Positions 12,980-25,055 of a DNA stretch of 64,000 nucleotides are shown here, piece by piece. The stretch is from Sisyra terminalis (taxonomy: Eukaryota; Arthropoda; Insecta; Neuroptera; Sisyridae). Every line of letters starts with the position of its first letter. Positions within the stretch are counted from its first letter, which is position 1. Below the pieces are notes generated by a model, which was not told the DNA's origin, did no database searches, and saw only the letters and a list, made by a program, of their open reading frames with translations. The position numbers and the translations under genes are program-made. Location: the NCBI GenBank assembly GCA_958496175.1, contig OY292274.1:27505482-27569481 (forward strand). The letters run 5' to 3'.

Positions 12980-14015
12980 TTTAGACATACATGATATTTC
13001 TAACATTTTTTATTTTGAACTCTTTTTGTCCCTCGAAATTGTATTATACTTTTTGCCAATTTGATCCTATGGTCGTTATTAGTCAGGGACTGGAAGCTTA
13101 CTGAATGTTAATGTTTTCTTCAGAATTTTTTAAACAGAATAATTGTTTGTTTTTTTATCATTTGGCACTTCAGCACATGGTTAAGGTGGCTCACCGTATG
13201 CATTATTACAATGTTGCAGTTTGAATGTGTTACAATGATGCCCCTATTATATCCTGGTAATTATTTTTATCCTTTCTGTGCTGTACTTTGGAATGAACTA
13301 TGGTCTTTAGGTCATCGTACAATGTGTAATACATTAGTTGTTCAATGAATTAGTTTCAATCTTCATTTCTTTCTGCATATATTGATATTTTCTTTCAGAC
13401 TTTAAAATGGCGAAAGGTGATTAAAACATGTATCTTTTCAATTAATTTTTAAAACCTCTAGTGACCCTCTTAGTTTTGGTGATTTTCATTTTCTTGTGGT
13501 TGTTTTATATTGGTTCTGATTTTATAAATAATTTCTACCCTTTCACTACTGTTTACATTTTTTACGCATTTGCAAAATATGAAAAACAATATTTTTGAGA
13601 TTCTATCACCATTTCAGCCAAAATTCTATACATATCAACACGAAAAATATAACGAAGATAATTTTATTTAATTGACGTATTGGAAACATTAGATCTTTTA
13701 GGTTGTGGTATTGTTCATAATATTACTGACGTAATAAGATTTTTTAATATTAACACTCACATACAATATGAATAAAATTATAATGTTGACACTTAAATTC
13801 AATAAATAAAACTCAAATTCAAATGGTAGCCATGCGTTCTTCGCAAACCACAAGCATCAATGATCCACAGGCATCACAAACAATTTGTAAGTGTGAGTGA
13901 CGTGAGAAAACAATTGCGGAATATGTCAAATCTAAATTAGTTAAAAACGCAATGTATTTCCAATTTTCCAGATATTCTAGTAGTTATTCTGTTTACTTAG
14001 AAATAAACGAATCCA
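12980..14015. other. AT-rich DNA, nothing recognised
   Basis: A few GC-richer words near 13170-13330 but no family signature. Confidence 0.5.
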
Positions 14016-14019
14016 ACAA

Positions 14020-14090
14020 ATCATAGATCGTGAAAATCGGTCCAACCATTCTTCAGTTATAAATAGTCTAACTTACACGACTTTGTAGCA
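14020..14090 (-). mobile_element. Helitron 5'-end relic
   Basis: On the reverse strand this reads AAAGTCGTGTAAGTTAGACT, then TTTATAACTGAAGAATGG and a GACCGATTTT block. That parallels the start of the Helitron-like element at 57582 (AAAGTTGTGTTAGTTACACT, TCTAACTCAAGAACGGC, GAACCGATTT). Only this short piece is recognisable and no 3' end was found nearby. Confidence 0.5.
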
Positions 14091-14554
14091 GATTTGCAAT
14101 CGAACTTAAAGCTATTATTTTATGCAAACATCAGAAAATCAAAATCAAATTTTAGATCATCAAACACTGAACACAAAGCACGAATGCCGGAATTGGATAA
14201 GCTGAATGAGCCCAATAAAACATTACTTTGTTACGGGACCTTCCAATCTCTTCATAGCCGGTTTTATCTTGTTTGGCATTCTAGTAATTAAATTTTAAAT
14301 AGTTTTTTTAAAAATATTCACCTTTTCTTTAGTTGAATACACAGGCTAAGTAAAGATAGTAGCCAAGAGTCTATATTCAAGTATGAATAGTAAAACAATC
14401 CAAAGATATCTCCAGTCCCACTTATATACCATAACGGGCTAATGCAATAAATGCGGTATTACATTTTACAAAAAAAAATAGTTCAAATCACTTTCACTAA
14501 CAAACGACAAAAATAATCACCAAAAAAAATTAACGACAAATTCTTTCCACAAAG

Positions 14555-15235
14555 AAAGTCTTCAAAATATTTAGGAATTCATCTGGTTGTGGAAAGATCA
14601 TATACTTAAAAAAGAAGGAGCAAATAAAAATTACGTTGGACAAATTAAAATGAATCCTGAATAAAAAATTAAAGCTTAGCTCTGGAACTAAACTTGTATT
14701 CTATAAAACACTAATTAAATCTATTAGGACATTCGGCCTCCAACTATGGGGCTCAAACAAAAAATATTTACCAATTATAATTCGTTATTACTCAAAAATC
14801 GAAAGAGCTATACTTGGTGCTTCAAACTATGTAAGGAACTCAATTATCCTTATCTAACAGAATAATACCATCAACGTCTTATGAAGAATTTTAAATGTAA
14901 AACGATACGCGAGACTAAAACATAACGACATGTTTATTACCTACACCAGATTCATTATGCAAAACAATGGCCACGGATCCGAGTATTCCCTGGCACTACA
15001 CTTTTCCAGCTTGCCTCGAAAGATTAATGCTTAAAAAATAATAATAATATGATAATTACAAAAAAAAAATGTTACCAATGTTAGCGACAATTAGCGAAGC
15101 CAATTAAGAACCCTTATTGTGCATAATTATGTCTATACATAGATGTAGGAAAAGAGATTTACTCTAGTTTTAAGAGTTTCAATTAATTTTGTAATGGTAT
15201 TTTGACATATCTGATCCAAAAAATCAATAAAGAAG
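14555..15235 (+). pseudogene. Jockey-type LINE ORF2 3' fragment with 3' tail
   Basis: Reverse-transcriptase C-terminal relic. Readable blocks in order are KYLGIHL, KEQIKITLDKLK, ILNKKLKLSSGTKLVFYKTL, IKSIRTFGLQLWGS and YSKIERAILGASNYVRNSII. They match Jockey ORF2 from the YLGIxLD block through KPIWTYGLQLWG to the NAPWYVxNxxI block, with at least two in-frame stops or frameshifts. A degenerate tail follows and ends near 15225 with an AATAAAG signal, which may mark the old 3' end, although the exact end is uncertain. The YADD region is absent. Confidence 0.75.
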
Positions 15236-15239
15236 TATT

Positions 15240-18200
15240 TACCACAAAAAATATTTATTCCTTATTCATCTTTATTTTAAAGTATTTTACTTCAGTTGCC
15301 TTCATCCTTTTCATGAATTAATGACAAAAAATTATTTAAATTTTCGTAATTTATCATAATTTTCCAAATAAGTAGAAAAAAACTCTTTATGAAGTGATAT
15401 TGGAAGGGGTTATATTAATTATTAATATTGATGTTATATTCATTTTTTTTTTAATTATGATCATTTAATAGAGGTAGACATATTTTGAGTCAATATAAAT
15501 AATATGATTCGTCTCTTTTGATATTGTTACCTCTACCTGAGCTTTAAACCAATACTTAAGGAGATGAATTATAAATCATTTTATGTCTATAACATGAGCT
15601 TAATATGTCAACATTTAATTGCTCAGGTCAGCAATCAGTTTCATTTGAAGTTTATGACATGGAATAATACCTCTCATGTTTCTTGATATTTCGTTGCACA
15701 TTGTCCTAATGACCCCAAATCATGATTGGAAACTGACTAGAAACAATGGAATTGCAAACTATTGTAGTAGTCTAGTGTTGAATTTTCGATATGACAAAAA
15801 ATATATATTTAAAAAAAACAACTTACTTTTATTATTGAATTCATTCCAATTTCACTGTTACCTCGCCATTCCTTCAATGCAATTAGGATCAACTTAATGG
15901 TCAACATCAAGTATAAAATTTTGACTACTTAAATACTCATTCAATAGAATTTCATCCAAGTATATTTGGATTCTACTTATTCGTATTTTAATGTAATTTT
16001 TTTAACTAACAAAATCGAAAAAAAATTAGGATTTTGGATTCCATAATGATTTCTGTTTTTCTTTTTTAACAAATTATTTTTTCGTGCCTTTGAAAATGAA
16101 CTGAAAAAAAATATTGTTACGTTTTAACTTTAATTTATTTTGACAGAATTGCTTATTACAAAAACGTTTATTATTTCATACTACACAGACTTATTTACTT
16201 ATAACAATTGTTTTAACGGTTGTCGCGATTTAGTTCGAATTGTAACTGGTCACTGTTTTACTGTAACTAGTAACTGGTCCATTATCGTCGGTCAATCGCT
16301 TTTTATATACCAATTTTCTCTTTCGGGAAACTTCTAGATAGTTCTCGAGAATTCTCTCTTTTCCATCTCTTTCTATCCCACATTAGAATCTCGATAAGAA
16401 AGTTTCTGGAGCATCTTTTGTCTCATTATCCTCATTGTTAGAATTTTTAAATGTTCTAAGTCCACAACAATATAATGCAGGGTATACCTTGACTTTTTAC
16501 ACTTTCTTACACATTTAGATGCACTTGGAACTGAATCGCAAGTTTTCAGACCTAAAGTTATGTATACGATCTAAAAGTCTACATCTACACCAATATATAA
16601 AATTATAACATCTTTCTGTTCATCTTGATTTTGCGGTATGAATAATTATAATTTGAGAAGTTCCTAGTAACTTCAAATTTCTATGGTTTATCGTTCTCGA
16701 TGAAATTCGTAAATATATAAGTACAAATGAATAATATAATGTACGTTAAGCGTACAAATATTATTGTTCTAATGAATTTTTTCATCAAAATCCTATTGTC
16801 CAAAATTTTAGCCATTTTAATTGTCCTTTATATTCATGGCACTCATACAAGAAAATGATTAACATTTTTATGTACCATTTGAAATTTTTCTGTAAACTAT
16901 GGTTTATATTATAAATTTTGAGGCATAATAAAGCATGTAAATGCACTAAACAAATTTAAAGCGTTTAATGCATTCATTATATCCACTGTCGCAAGTATAG
17001 ATCATGTTTGAAAGAAAACTACAAAGAGACTGAATATCATAAATTTTTAATTTCAAGACATTACTTTTTATTCTTGCAGAGCAAAGTTTAATTTATTAAG
17101 CTTCTTACAGAAGCTTTATTTTAATTAATTTTTACGATTATTGTTCAAAAACGAAAAAAAAATCACTTAATTTTTTTAGAATAATGTTTAAAATAGACAA
17201 CATAAAAACAAACAAACTTTACATTTTTTGTTAGTGAAGACTGAAAAAAACTTTACTATTCCTTTGTGAAAAATTTTACCAAAAAAAAAGTATGTTTAAA
17301 TTGAAAAAAATTAATTTAAAAAGAAAACCTCAAAATTCAAAATATATTTCAAGTAGTAATAATAAATGAGGAAAATAAAAAGAACACCAACTTTTAATTG
17401 ATACTTGAAAAAAATTAAGAAAAAATTACAAATTTGAAAAGAAAAAAATATTTAATAATTAAAATTCAAACAAGAGTAATATCTGAAGAAAATTTTCATC
17501 TTTGATTATAATTTAATGACAACAAAACATTGTGCTTGGTTAACAGACGTATCATCTATTTCACTGCCTTTGATATAAAATCAACGTTAACTAACAATTA
17601 TACTTTTTCGACATAGAATCATAAAAGCAAAGTGAAAATTTTAATCAAATAAAGTTTAAAGACCGAGGTCAAAACATCAGCAATTGGAATTTTAGTTACG
17701 TTAAAATGAGAAAAGATAACATCAACTCCGTTACACTGATGATGCATCGCATCGAAGAGATTTTCTTTTCTTCGTCTTTTCCTTTGTGCCACTGAAAAAA
17801 CAATTCGATTGTATCTCTTTGTGTTTTCTTCTATTTGGTGGTTTAATTAAATTTTATCGAGAGAACTTTTCGGTTAGTGTGTGCGATATATTCTTGGTAA
17901 AACATTTTCTCCATCATTTACAAAGTCTCGCTGATTTTCTTTTGTAATATCAATAAAAAATACCGCATGAAAATTGAACATTTCCACCCCTTAATTTGAA
18001 AATTAAAAGTCTTCAATTTAAATAATAGTATTTAAATAAAATGTTATTGTCTGTAAGTTTCGTGTTACAATTTAATAATTACAAATTTTACGCAAATTTA
18101 TGTAATTAATTTAAGAAACCTTAACATTTTATTGCGCGAAATTTTCCATTGTACAAAATTAATTGGAATTGTTATATTAAAAAGACACTATTCTGCTAAG

Positions 18201-19085
18201 AGCTTATTTGAAAATAAAAACCTATGACAATTTTTTTTAAAAAAAAAATATTTAACAGTACATTAAAAAGAATTTTAATGGGTAACAAAAATTAATAAAT
18301 ATTTTATCGCAAGAAAGGCTTTTTGTGTAACAAAAAAAATCATCTGCAATCATTGCTTATTTTTTATTCATTTTCATAAAAAGATATAAAATGGCCGAAT
18401 TTTAACTGCACTACAATCATAGGCTACTTCAATAGCCTACTCATTTGTTGCATTTTCAATATCCTCTTCATATATAACTTACCGCTTTGATGCATTTTAA
18501 ATTTTATTTTATCTCAATAGCTTAATTAATGTACAGCCAATGCATTTCATAAATTTATAACGAATATTGGAGAAATATAGCGTACGTGGTGGTTTCGATA
18601 TAATTAAATTTTTCATAAAATTCTCTTTTACTAAAAATTTGTAAATTTAAAATATCGTCTATAGGGTGAATAGACGCTTTTAAGCGTTCATCTCACTGCC
18701 TACCAAAATGTTATGTTAAAATTGCTATTCTATTTGTATTCGGATTTCCGGCATGAAAAAACGCGACATTTTAATGTGTGATGCTTAATCACGCACACTT
18801 TAACACTCTTCACTTAAGCTCTTTTATTTTAGTATCATAGTTTACCGTAGTTTAGTTAACCCTAGTTAAACAGAAACTTTTGGAACATTAATAAATATTT
18901 ACTAAAACTATATACATTTTCCAAAAATGTTAACTACGCAAATTCGGATAAGAACACAAAATATTTTTTAAAACCATAACATAAAGTATTATAATAAGCA
19001 AAATTAGTTTTCAAAACATAGACGCGAAAAAAATAAACATTACATTTGTAGTAAAAAAATAACATTGCATTATAATAAATATTTA
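15240..19085. other. AT-rich DNA, nothing recognised
   Basis: A long stretch of A/T-rich sequence with homopolymer runs (especially 17080-17470). GC-richer words with repeated GTAACTGGT-like motifs sit at 16220-16420, without termini. No gene. Confidence 0.55.
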
Positions 19086-19088
19086 CAT

Positions 19089-19215
19089 AGCTATACAGCT
19101 AAGATCTTTAACTACTCTAGCGTCAATAAAAATCCGTAAACTCAGAAATATTGAAACCCGGCACTGACCAGTTTTGGAGTGGCCATTTTGACCGCTCGTT
19201 CATCATTTAACTATA
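19089..19215 (-). mobile_element. tRNA-derived SINE, copy 1
   Basis: On the reverse strand the head reads GAGCGGTCAAAATGGCC, CCAAAACTGGT and a degenerate B box (GGGTTTCAATA). It continues into a body ending with TTAAAGATCTTAGCTGTA. The same head-body order recurs at 40066-40212 (minus) and 41445-41571 (plus). The B box is mutated, so internal pol III promotion is unlikely now. Confidence 0.7.
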
Positions 19216-21820
19216 TGCAATGTTTAAAATTTAAAATTAAAACCCAAAAAATGAGCTACGTCTGATAATTTTTTCTTCTTTTTGTTTCAACGAATAATAG
19301 ATTTATGTAAATTTTTTGAATGTAATGACATTTCAAAAATGGTCAGAATGTTTTTAGCAGGAGCTAGACATATCACTTGGGTATGTAGAAATTTTAGGAG
19401 TCACACTTCCAATTGTTATTCAAATCTGAACTTTACTATTATTTTAATAGTTTTATCTATTAGTTTAAAAAAATATTTATTCTTCACTAGCTAAACATAT
19501 TTCTCTAGTTTTTATAATGTTTAAGTTACCTTTTATAACAGGTAAACCTTCTGAAAGAACCGCATGCGGCTCAATAGTACTATGGTTCTATTCTTATGAT
19601 ACTCGTGTACTATTTGGTAGGGTTTTTATTAATTTTTTCTACTTTTCGACAGCAAGTTGATTCCCACATGATTGAATTATTCCCGCTAGTGTCGTCTTCT
19701 CGTTCCAATAATACAGGACCACAATTCATCTTCTTTCTCTTTTCTTGGAATTTTCCAATTTACCTTTTAAAAGATCAAGTACGAATTCTTTTCCTCTCGC
19801 AATAGGTTCCCACCAGTTAGCTTTCTTTCTTGGTTGGCTTTTTTCAGCACTTCAATTATAAATGTAAGTTTTAAATTTTTATATTGTAAATACCTAACTA
19901 TTGTTTATTAAACGGGTTTTAATGCCTGTTTAAGAATTAAGTTTTATTGTTAACGTATGTTTATAACTGAAAACTTAATAATGAAAAATCAATGATTTTC
20001 AAAATTATTTTTACTTAGATATTTATGATATGTTGTTTGTAACATCAACTTCAAAAGTTTTGATTTTGAGAACGACGTAAAAGTAATAAAATAATCATTT
20101 TCTCGTGCCAGAATATAACAAGTAGGTGTAATCGTTAATTTCAGTATGAAATATAGTATAAAAATAGTATTGCTTTCAATGTAGTGAATAAGTGTACTTT
20201 AAAATTTCTTCTATCTACTTTTGTCTCAAAATGTGATTTCTAAATATAACTGGATTTCATCATTCCTTTTATATTTTAAAAATAGATTTTAAAAGATAAT
20301 GATAGAATAACTTTTAGAAACTGAAGCCAATTTGGCGTTTTTAAAAATTCTTATCCGAATTTAAAGTATTATAAATGTTTTTCTAAAATCAAACTTTCAT
20401 TGCCAAGATTTAAAAAAGAAAAGCCCAAGTCCAATATGAAATGGAAGAAATGCTTCTTAACTATAGATTTTGCGTTTGCTTTTACAGTATTATTTTCCCA
20501 CAACGTCACATACTCTTAGAAATCACTGATACATAGACATTAAGATTTCCACCAAGAATCAAGGTGTCTTTCCCCTTATACATTTGCTATTCGGATTTTA
20601 TTCGAAAATTATTTTCCTACTTAATTTAAGCCTTGTATGAATATAAAAAAACAGTTCATACATTGTATACCTACAACGAACTAATAAAAACGTAATAAGA
20701 CTAACAAAATTGTATTTGCTTATCTCTTTTATCACGCATTAATTTATGTGGTTAAATCCATTTGACGATGAAACTTTCATCCTTACAAAGTTATTCAATA
20801 CGTTTGATGTAAGCCCTATTGTATGCTTTAAGGTATTTGTTGAAAAAGTATGTCTACAGTTATTTCCGCCACCTATTTCCGGAAGAATTTTATTCTACAT
20901 GCTCCTCATTCAAATATAAGTGCTTTTGTTCAGTTGTTTCAATTGTTAAATTATTCAAAAGTTAAATTGTTTTTCTGAAATTATTATTTTTTCTTTTGAA
21001 ACTCGAAAATATAAACAATTTTTGTTAATATTTTGTGTTCTGTAAGTAGAGTTATCCTATCAACACCTGTGTAATACCTATACCTACCTATAAATTTTGT
21101 AATCCTCAGTAAATATTATCGTTTATTAGCCTTTTTTCTTTGAAGCTATAAAAATAACTGCCACTATGGAAGACGGTGCAACAAATTTATTTATTTACAA
21201 TGGTAAAGTATGTTTTAGAAATGAAATTAGCAAAATATATTTTTACTGAAGCCGATTCAAAATTTCAAAATAAAATATCATCATTTAGATCATTTCAAAC
21301 GGTAGCTCACAAGTCGTAGCTTACAGCATTTAAGCATTAAAAATGTTTAAGTAAAGATGTTTAATGTTCTTATTAACTGTTGGTATGACATCATTATCAT
21401 GTTATTGATGCATTGTTTCTTTCTATCTTCAAAACCTAAAGATTAGATCGCAAATGGTAATGATAACAAAGTTATTATCGAAACCAATGAATAGTGATGC
21501 ATATTTAGGAGATAAATAGCGATGCATGCAATCGCTTATTTCACTTCTATTAAATACATGCAACCCATCTTTTTTGTAATCACATGCATGTTGGTATTTT
21601 TATTCGGCAAATTTTTATTTAACTCCTAATACATCATCTACTGTTAAGTTCAATACAGAAATAAACTCCAGAGTTATTTTTAGAATCTTCAGGGGAAAAA
21701 AGAGCATTAGAACTAATTAACCGTTATCTCATATCCATCGAGTTAGCATTGCACTTTTGAAATTTACAAAAACTAACTACGAAATATTTTGGTGTTTTCT
21801 TGTCGTTCAAGAGTATTGAA
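19216..21820. other. AT-rich DNA, nothing recognised
   Basis: Short open frames only (70 codons or fewer). No recognisable domain, RNA gene or inverted repeat. Confidence 0.55.
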
Positions 21821-21824
21821 AAAG

Positions 21825-22720
21825 AAATTGTCGCTCACATATTTTCCAAAAAAGTCCTTTGTAATGCTAAATTTACGTTAAGAGCTTTTCTATAAGTATT
21901 AAAGTTTTTAAAAAAGATTTGCACAATTAATTGGAGTTTTTTTATCGCTCGAGAGTTCTGAAGGAAAAATTATTGTCACTGGCATATTTCCCCAGTAAAC
22001 ACCATTTAAAAAAAATCGATTTAATTTAGGGCATTTTCAAATAATGAAATCCCGATTTTTTTTCGTCATTAATTAATATTTTTTTATCGTTTGAGAATTC
22101 CAAAAGACAAAATGTTAACACTCATGAGTTTCCGAGCAAATGCCGTTTAATAAAAAAGCTCAATTTGGAGCATTTTCAAATATGGAATACGCGAAAACTG
22201 TTTTCACCATTAATTAGTGTTCCTGCGAGAAATAATTAATTCGTTTGCATATTTTCTTGGGAAACGCTATTTGAAAGGAAAGCTCTAGCATTTCTCTAAT
22301 ACTGAAAGTTTAAAACTTATAAAAAAGCTCTCAAACGACAAAAAGAAAAACCAACTAATGGCACAAATAAAATTTCAAATTTCCATTTTTGAAAAATACC
22401 CCAAATCGAGCTTTTTCTTAAAATGGCGTTTTTCGGGAAAATATATAAAATATATTTTTTTTCTTTCGAGTTTCTCAAACAGCAAATAAACACCAATTAA
22501 TGTGCTAAAAATAATCAAAATTTGAATATTTATGTAAAAGCTCTAAACGTCAACTAAACACTACATAGGGGTTTTCTGGAAAATTTCAAGGAAATATTCT
22601 GGAAAATATATTCTAGCGATAAATTTTTTCCAGAACTCTTGAACGGCAAAAAAAAATACCAAAATATTCTGTAGTTAGATATTACATATTCCAAATGTCT
22701 AATGATAACTTGATGGACGT
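21825..22720. mobile_element. Foldback-type array of a ~130-bp repeat (locus B)
   Basis: From 21825 to about 22300, about four divergent tandem units run in plus orientation, marked by ATCGCTCGAGAGTTCTGAA, CATATTTxCCxxGTAAA and TTTAGGGCATTTTCAAAT. From about 22320 to 22720 the units run in reverse orientation, marked by CTCTCAAACGACAAA, CCCCAAATCGAGCTTTTTC and TTCGGGAAAATAT. Tandem units on one side facing inverted tandem units on the other is the architecture of Drosophila FB (foldback) elements. Relationship to FB is by architecture only. Confidence 0.72.
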
Positions 22721-22744
22721 CATTATCTCTTTCTGCAGTCACAA

Positions 22745-24175
22745 TAGTTCACTTGTACATTTATTGTGTAGTAAAAATTATTGTTCAAATTTTTTCTTTC
22801 ATTTTTTAATTCCGTTAATATAAAAAAAAGGATTAATTTGATTTAATATTTGCTGTAAATTTGTATATCAAATTAAAATTGAAACACTCATTTAGATTTA
22901 CATCGTTAAAAATTTGACGCAAACAATGTGTGTAAAGATGTATTTATCGTTATGTCGTTATTTAGATATCCTGAAAGCGTAAACCACTTTAGTAATAGCG
23001 AAAGAAGACGATGAAGACGGGAATGAAATAAGTAAAATGTTAAAATGTTCTTTAGCCGCCGATGGAAATCGAGCGAAAGGTTGCCATATATGCATACATA
23101 TACATATGTATGTATATATGGAGACGTAAAAGCAGTGCATTTCTGTTTAATGAATAAAGTGTCGACACTTTGTTATGTGAAGTGCAGTAGTTGAATGTAT
23201 TTAAAGTGGGTGGGAAAGACTGCACCGAGCTGATAGACGTTATGTCAAGGCTGTCAGCAAAGCCTCCCCCGACTTAGCCCACTTTCTGCGTCCCGTCTTT
23301 CATTGCCCCATTCTCAAAGTATTTGTACCACAAAACCGCATCCACTGTGTGTACCAACTGTACAATCTTTCCAAACTAAATACTGAAAAGTTACATTACA
23401 GGTTACTAACATTAAGTTACTTGTTCGAGGTATATCAATCCCGGTTCAGTGAATGCGCTCTGCATTTTCACATTTATATGTGTATTAAGAAGGAACGGGA
23501 ATGCGGTATTCGTTTATACCGTAAGGCAAATGAAATACGTTGTTTTCCAATTGCAATACGAATGAACGTCATAGTCGTTGTTTTCAATTTAGGAAATTGA
23601 GACGAAAGAGTTTTGTTGAAAAAATAAATGTTTTTTTTTTTTTGGTAATCTGTACTAAAACTTTTTTCTACAACAAACTTCATGTAAAATTTCTTTCTAA
23701 CAAATTTTCGGAACATTCCAAAACTTACAATTCACAAATATTTTCTATAGTAAAGTTAGCCCATGATAAAGATTTTAATGATAAATTTTCATAAGGATGA
23801 TAGTAATTAAAGCATTTCCATGTTCTGTGGTATTGAGTTATTATTTGTCAAGGATATAGCTAAGAGATAAACTTACACATCTGTTTAACCTTCCTTAAAC
23901 CATCAATCGAACATAAAATTTATTTATGAACATGATATATGATTCTAAAGGATGTTATGAAGGTACAATCGGAGGTACAGGTACATAAAAATAGAAATTC
24001 GTGTATAATTACATCGTATAGCCTATAATATAGTAAATTGTTAACTAACTTTTGGGAGTGAATATACCTTGATTTCAACTTAACAAATTAAAATATTATT
24101 GATTTGAGACACATAAGTTATGAATGAAGAATTCTTTAATATGATTAAATCATTGATAAAACATTAATTTAGCAA
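22745..24175. other. Unassigned DNA with a GC-richer block
   Basis: At 23160-23340 composition rises sharply (CCTCCCCCGACTTAGCCC), without a domain. A near-perfect 38-bp palindrome of TATATGCATACATA type lies at 23084-23121. Overlapping open frames on both strands at 23350-23790 are short and unsupported. Confidence 0.4.
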
Positions 24176-24204
24176 ACGTGATTATGCTGTTGAATTTATA
24201 GGTT

Positions 24205-24460
24205 GGCAGCGTTGGCAACTTTAGTATGTCTCTCTCACAAAATGAGTGAGCATGCGTGACATACTCAACATTTTGAAATTTAATTATTTGACATATTTCA
24301 TCCTTTTCCACTTTATACTGTGTACTCATGAGTGTGACAAAGATAAATAATTATGCGTTTCATCTTTATCAAACCAAATGTCTAACACAGCTTGTATTAT
24401 AAACAAGGACAGTACGTCCCAGTTGACGACAGTGTTACCGCACTTTCTTATATACTTATT
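24205..24460. repeat. Possible old MITE
   Basis: GTTGGCAGCGTTGGCAAC at the left and a weakly complementary AGTTGACGACAGTGTTACC at the right. Between them is TCTCTCTCACAAAATGAGTG. The end similarity is too poor to be certain, and no target duplication is clear. Confidence 0.25.
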
Positions 24461-24739
24461 AATTTATCAACTAAAAACCACGTGTTCGGTCTGTTTTTAA
24501 TTTGTTTCTTAAAAATTGTATTATGAATTGAAATAAACTTACACAAATTTAGTTTCCTGAAGTTTAAACTACATATTTTGAAAGTTTGGGATGCCTGGTA
24601 GCCCATTTAGTCTTTTCGAGCACGGAATATTCATAAGTATACGTGTAACTTCATAGTATTTTTAAATTGCAATAACTTTTAAACGACTTAATAAATCGGC
24701 TTAAAAATTTCACAGGTACTTTATCATTTAATAAGAAAC

Positions 24740-25055
24740 ATTCTCCTTTTAGCACTATTCACGTTCTTATCCTTGGTTTAAATAAAATAACAGTAAATGA
24801 ATCTCTTTTCTAGAATATTAAATACTCAATGTAATTGAGGTATGATATGTTTATTTTTACATTAGTTTAGTTTAACCTGTTAATTAAATTTTCACTGATT
24901 AATTGTGTATATTTATATAACTAACCTGTTGCTGTATGTTGTAGTACCTGATGAAGCTACGAAAGTAGCGAAACGTTGTACGAAGATTAAATAAAAACAT
25001 CAAGTATTTAATATCCAAAAAAAGAGATTCATTTTCTGTTATATTCTCCTTTTAG
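24740..25055 (+). mobile_element. 290-bp retroelement with hammerhead-like motif and 13-bp TSD
   Basis: The identical 13-mer ATTCTCCTTTTAG occurs at 24740-24752 and 25043-25055, bounding an insert at 24753-25042. Inside it, ~40-bp inverted repeats (ATAACAGTAAATGAATCTC at 24787 and the reverse of 25003-25042) bracket a core with a hammerhead-ribozyme-like sequence at 24944-24981. A long, perfect target duplication is typical of target-primed reverse transcription rather than DNA transposition. Hammerhead motifs are known in the pseudo-LTRs of Penelope-like retroelements, so I infer a non-autonomous Penelope-type element. It has no coding capacity. Confidence 0.75.
24944..24981 (+). ncRNA. Hammerhead-ribozyme-like motif (type I layout)
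   Basis: In order: GTAC (stem I), CTGATGA core, one extra A, GCTAC-GAAA-GTAGC (perfect 5-bp stem II with a tetraloop), GAAA core, CGTT giving a minimal stem III and a GUU cleavage triplet, then GTAC (stem I return). All core residues of a hammerhead are present. The extra A after CTGATGA and the short stem I are departures from the canonical form. Activity is untested. Confidence 0.62.

Noticed and set aside
17745..17772. CTGATGATGCATCGCATCGAAG as a hammerhead
   Set aside because: CTGATGA is present, but the second core is GAAG rather than GAAA, and there is no cleavage triplet or stem I.
24205..24460. MITE with TTGGCAAC-type ends
   Set aside because: The end similarity is only partial and no target duplication could be read, so it is listed at low confidence and not as a finding.
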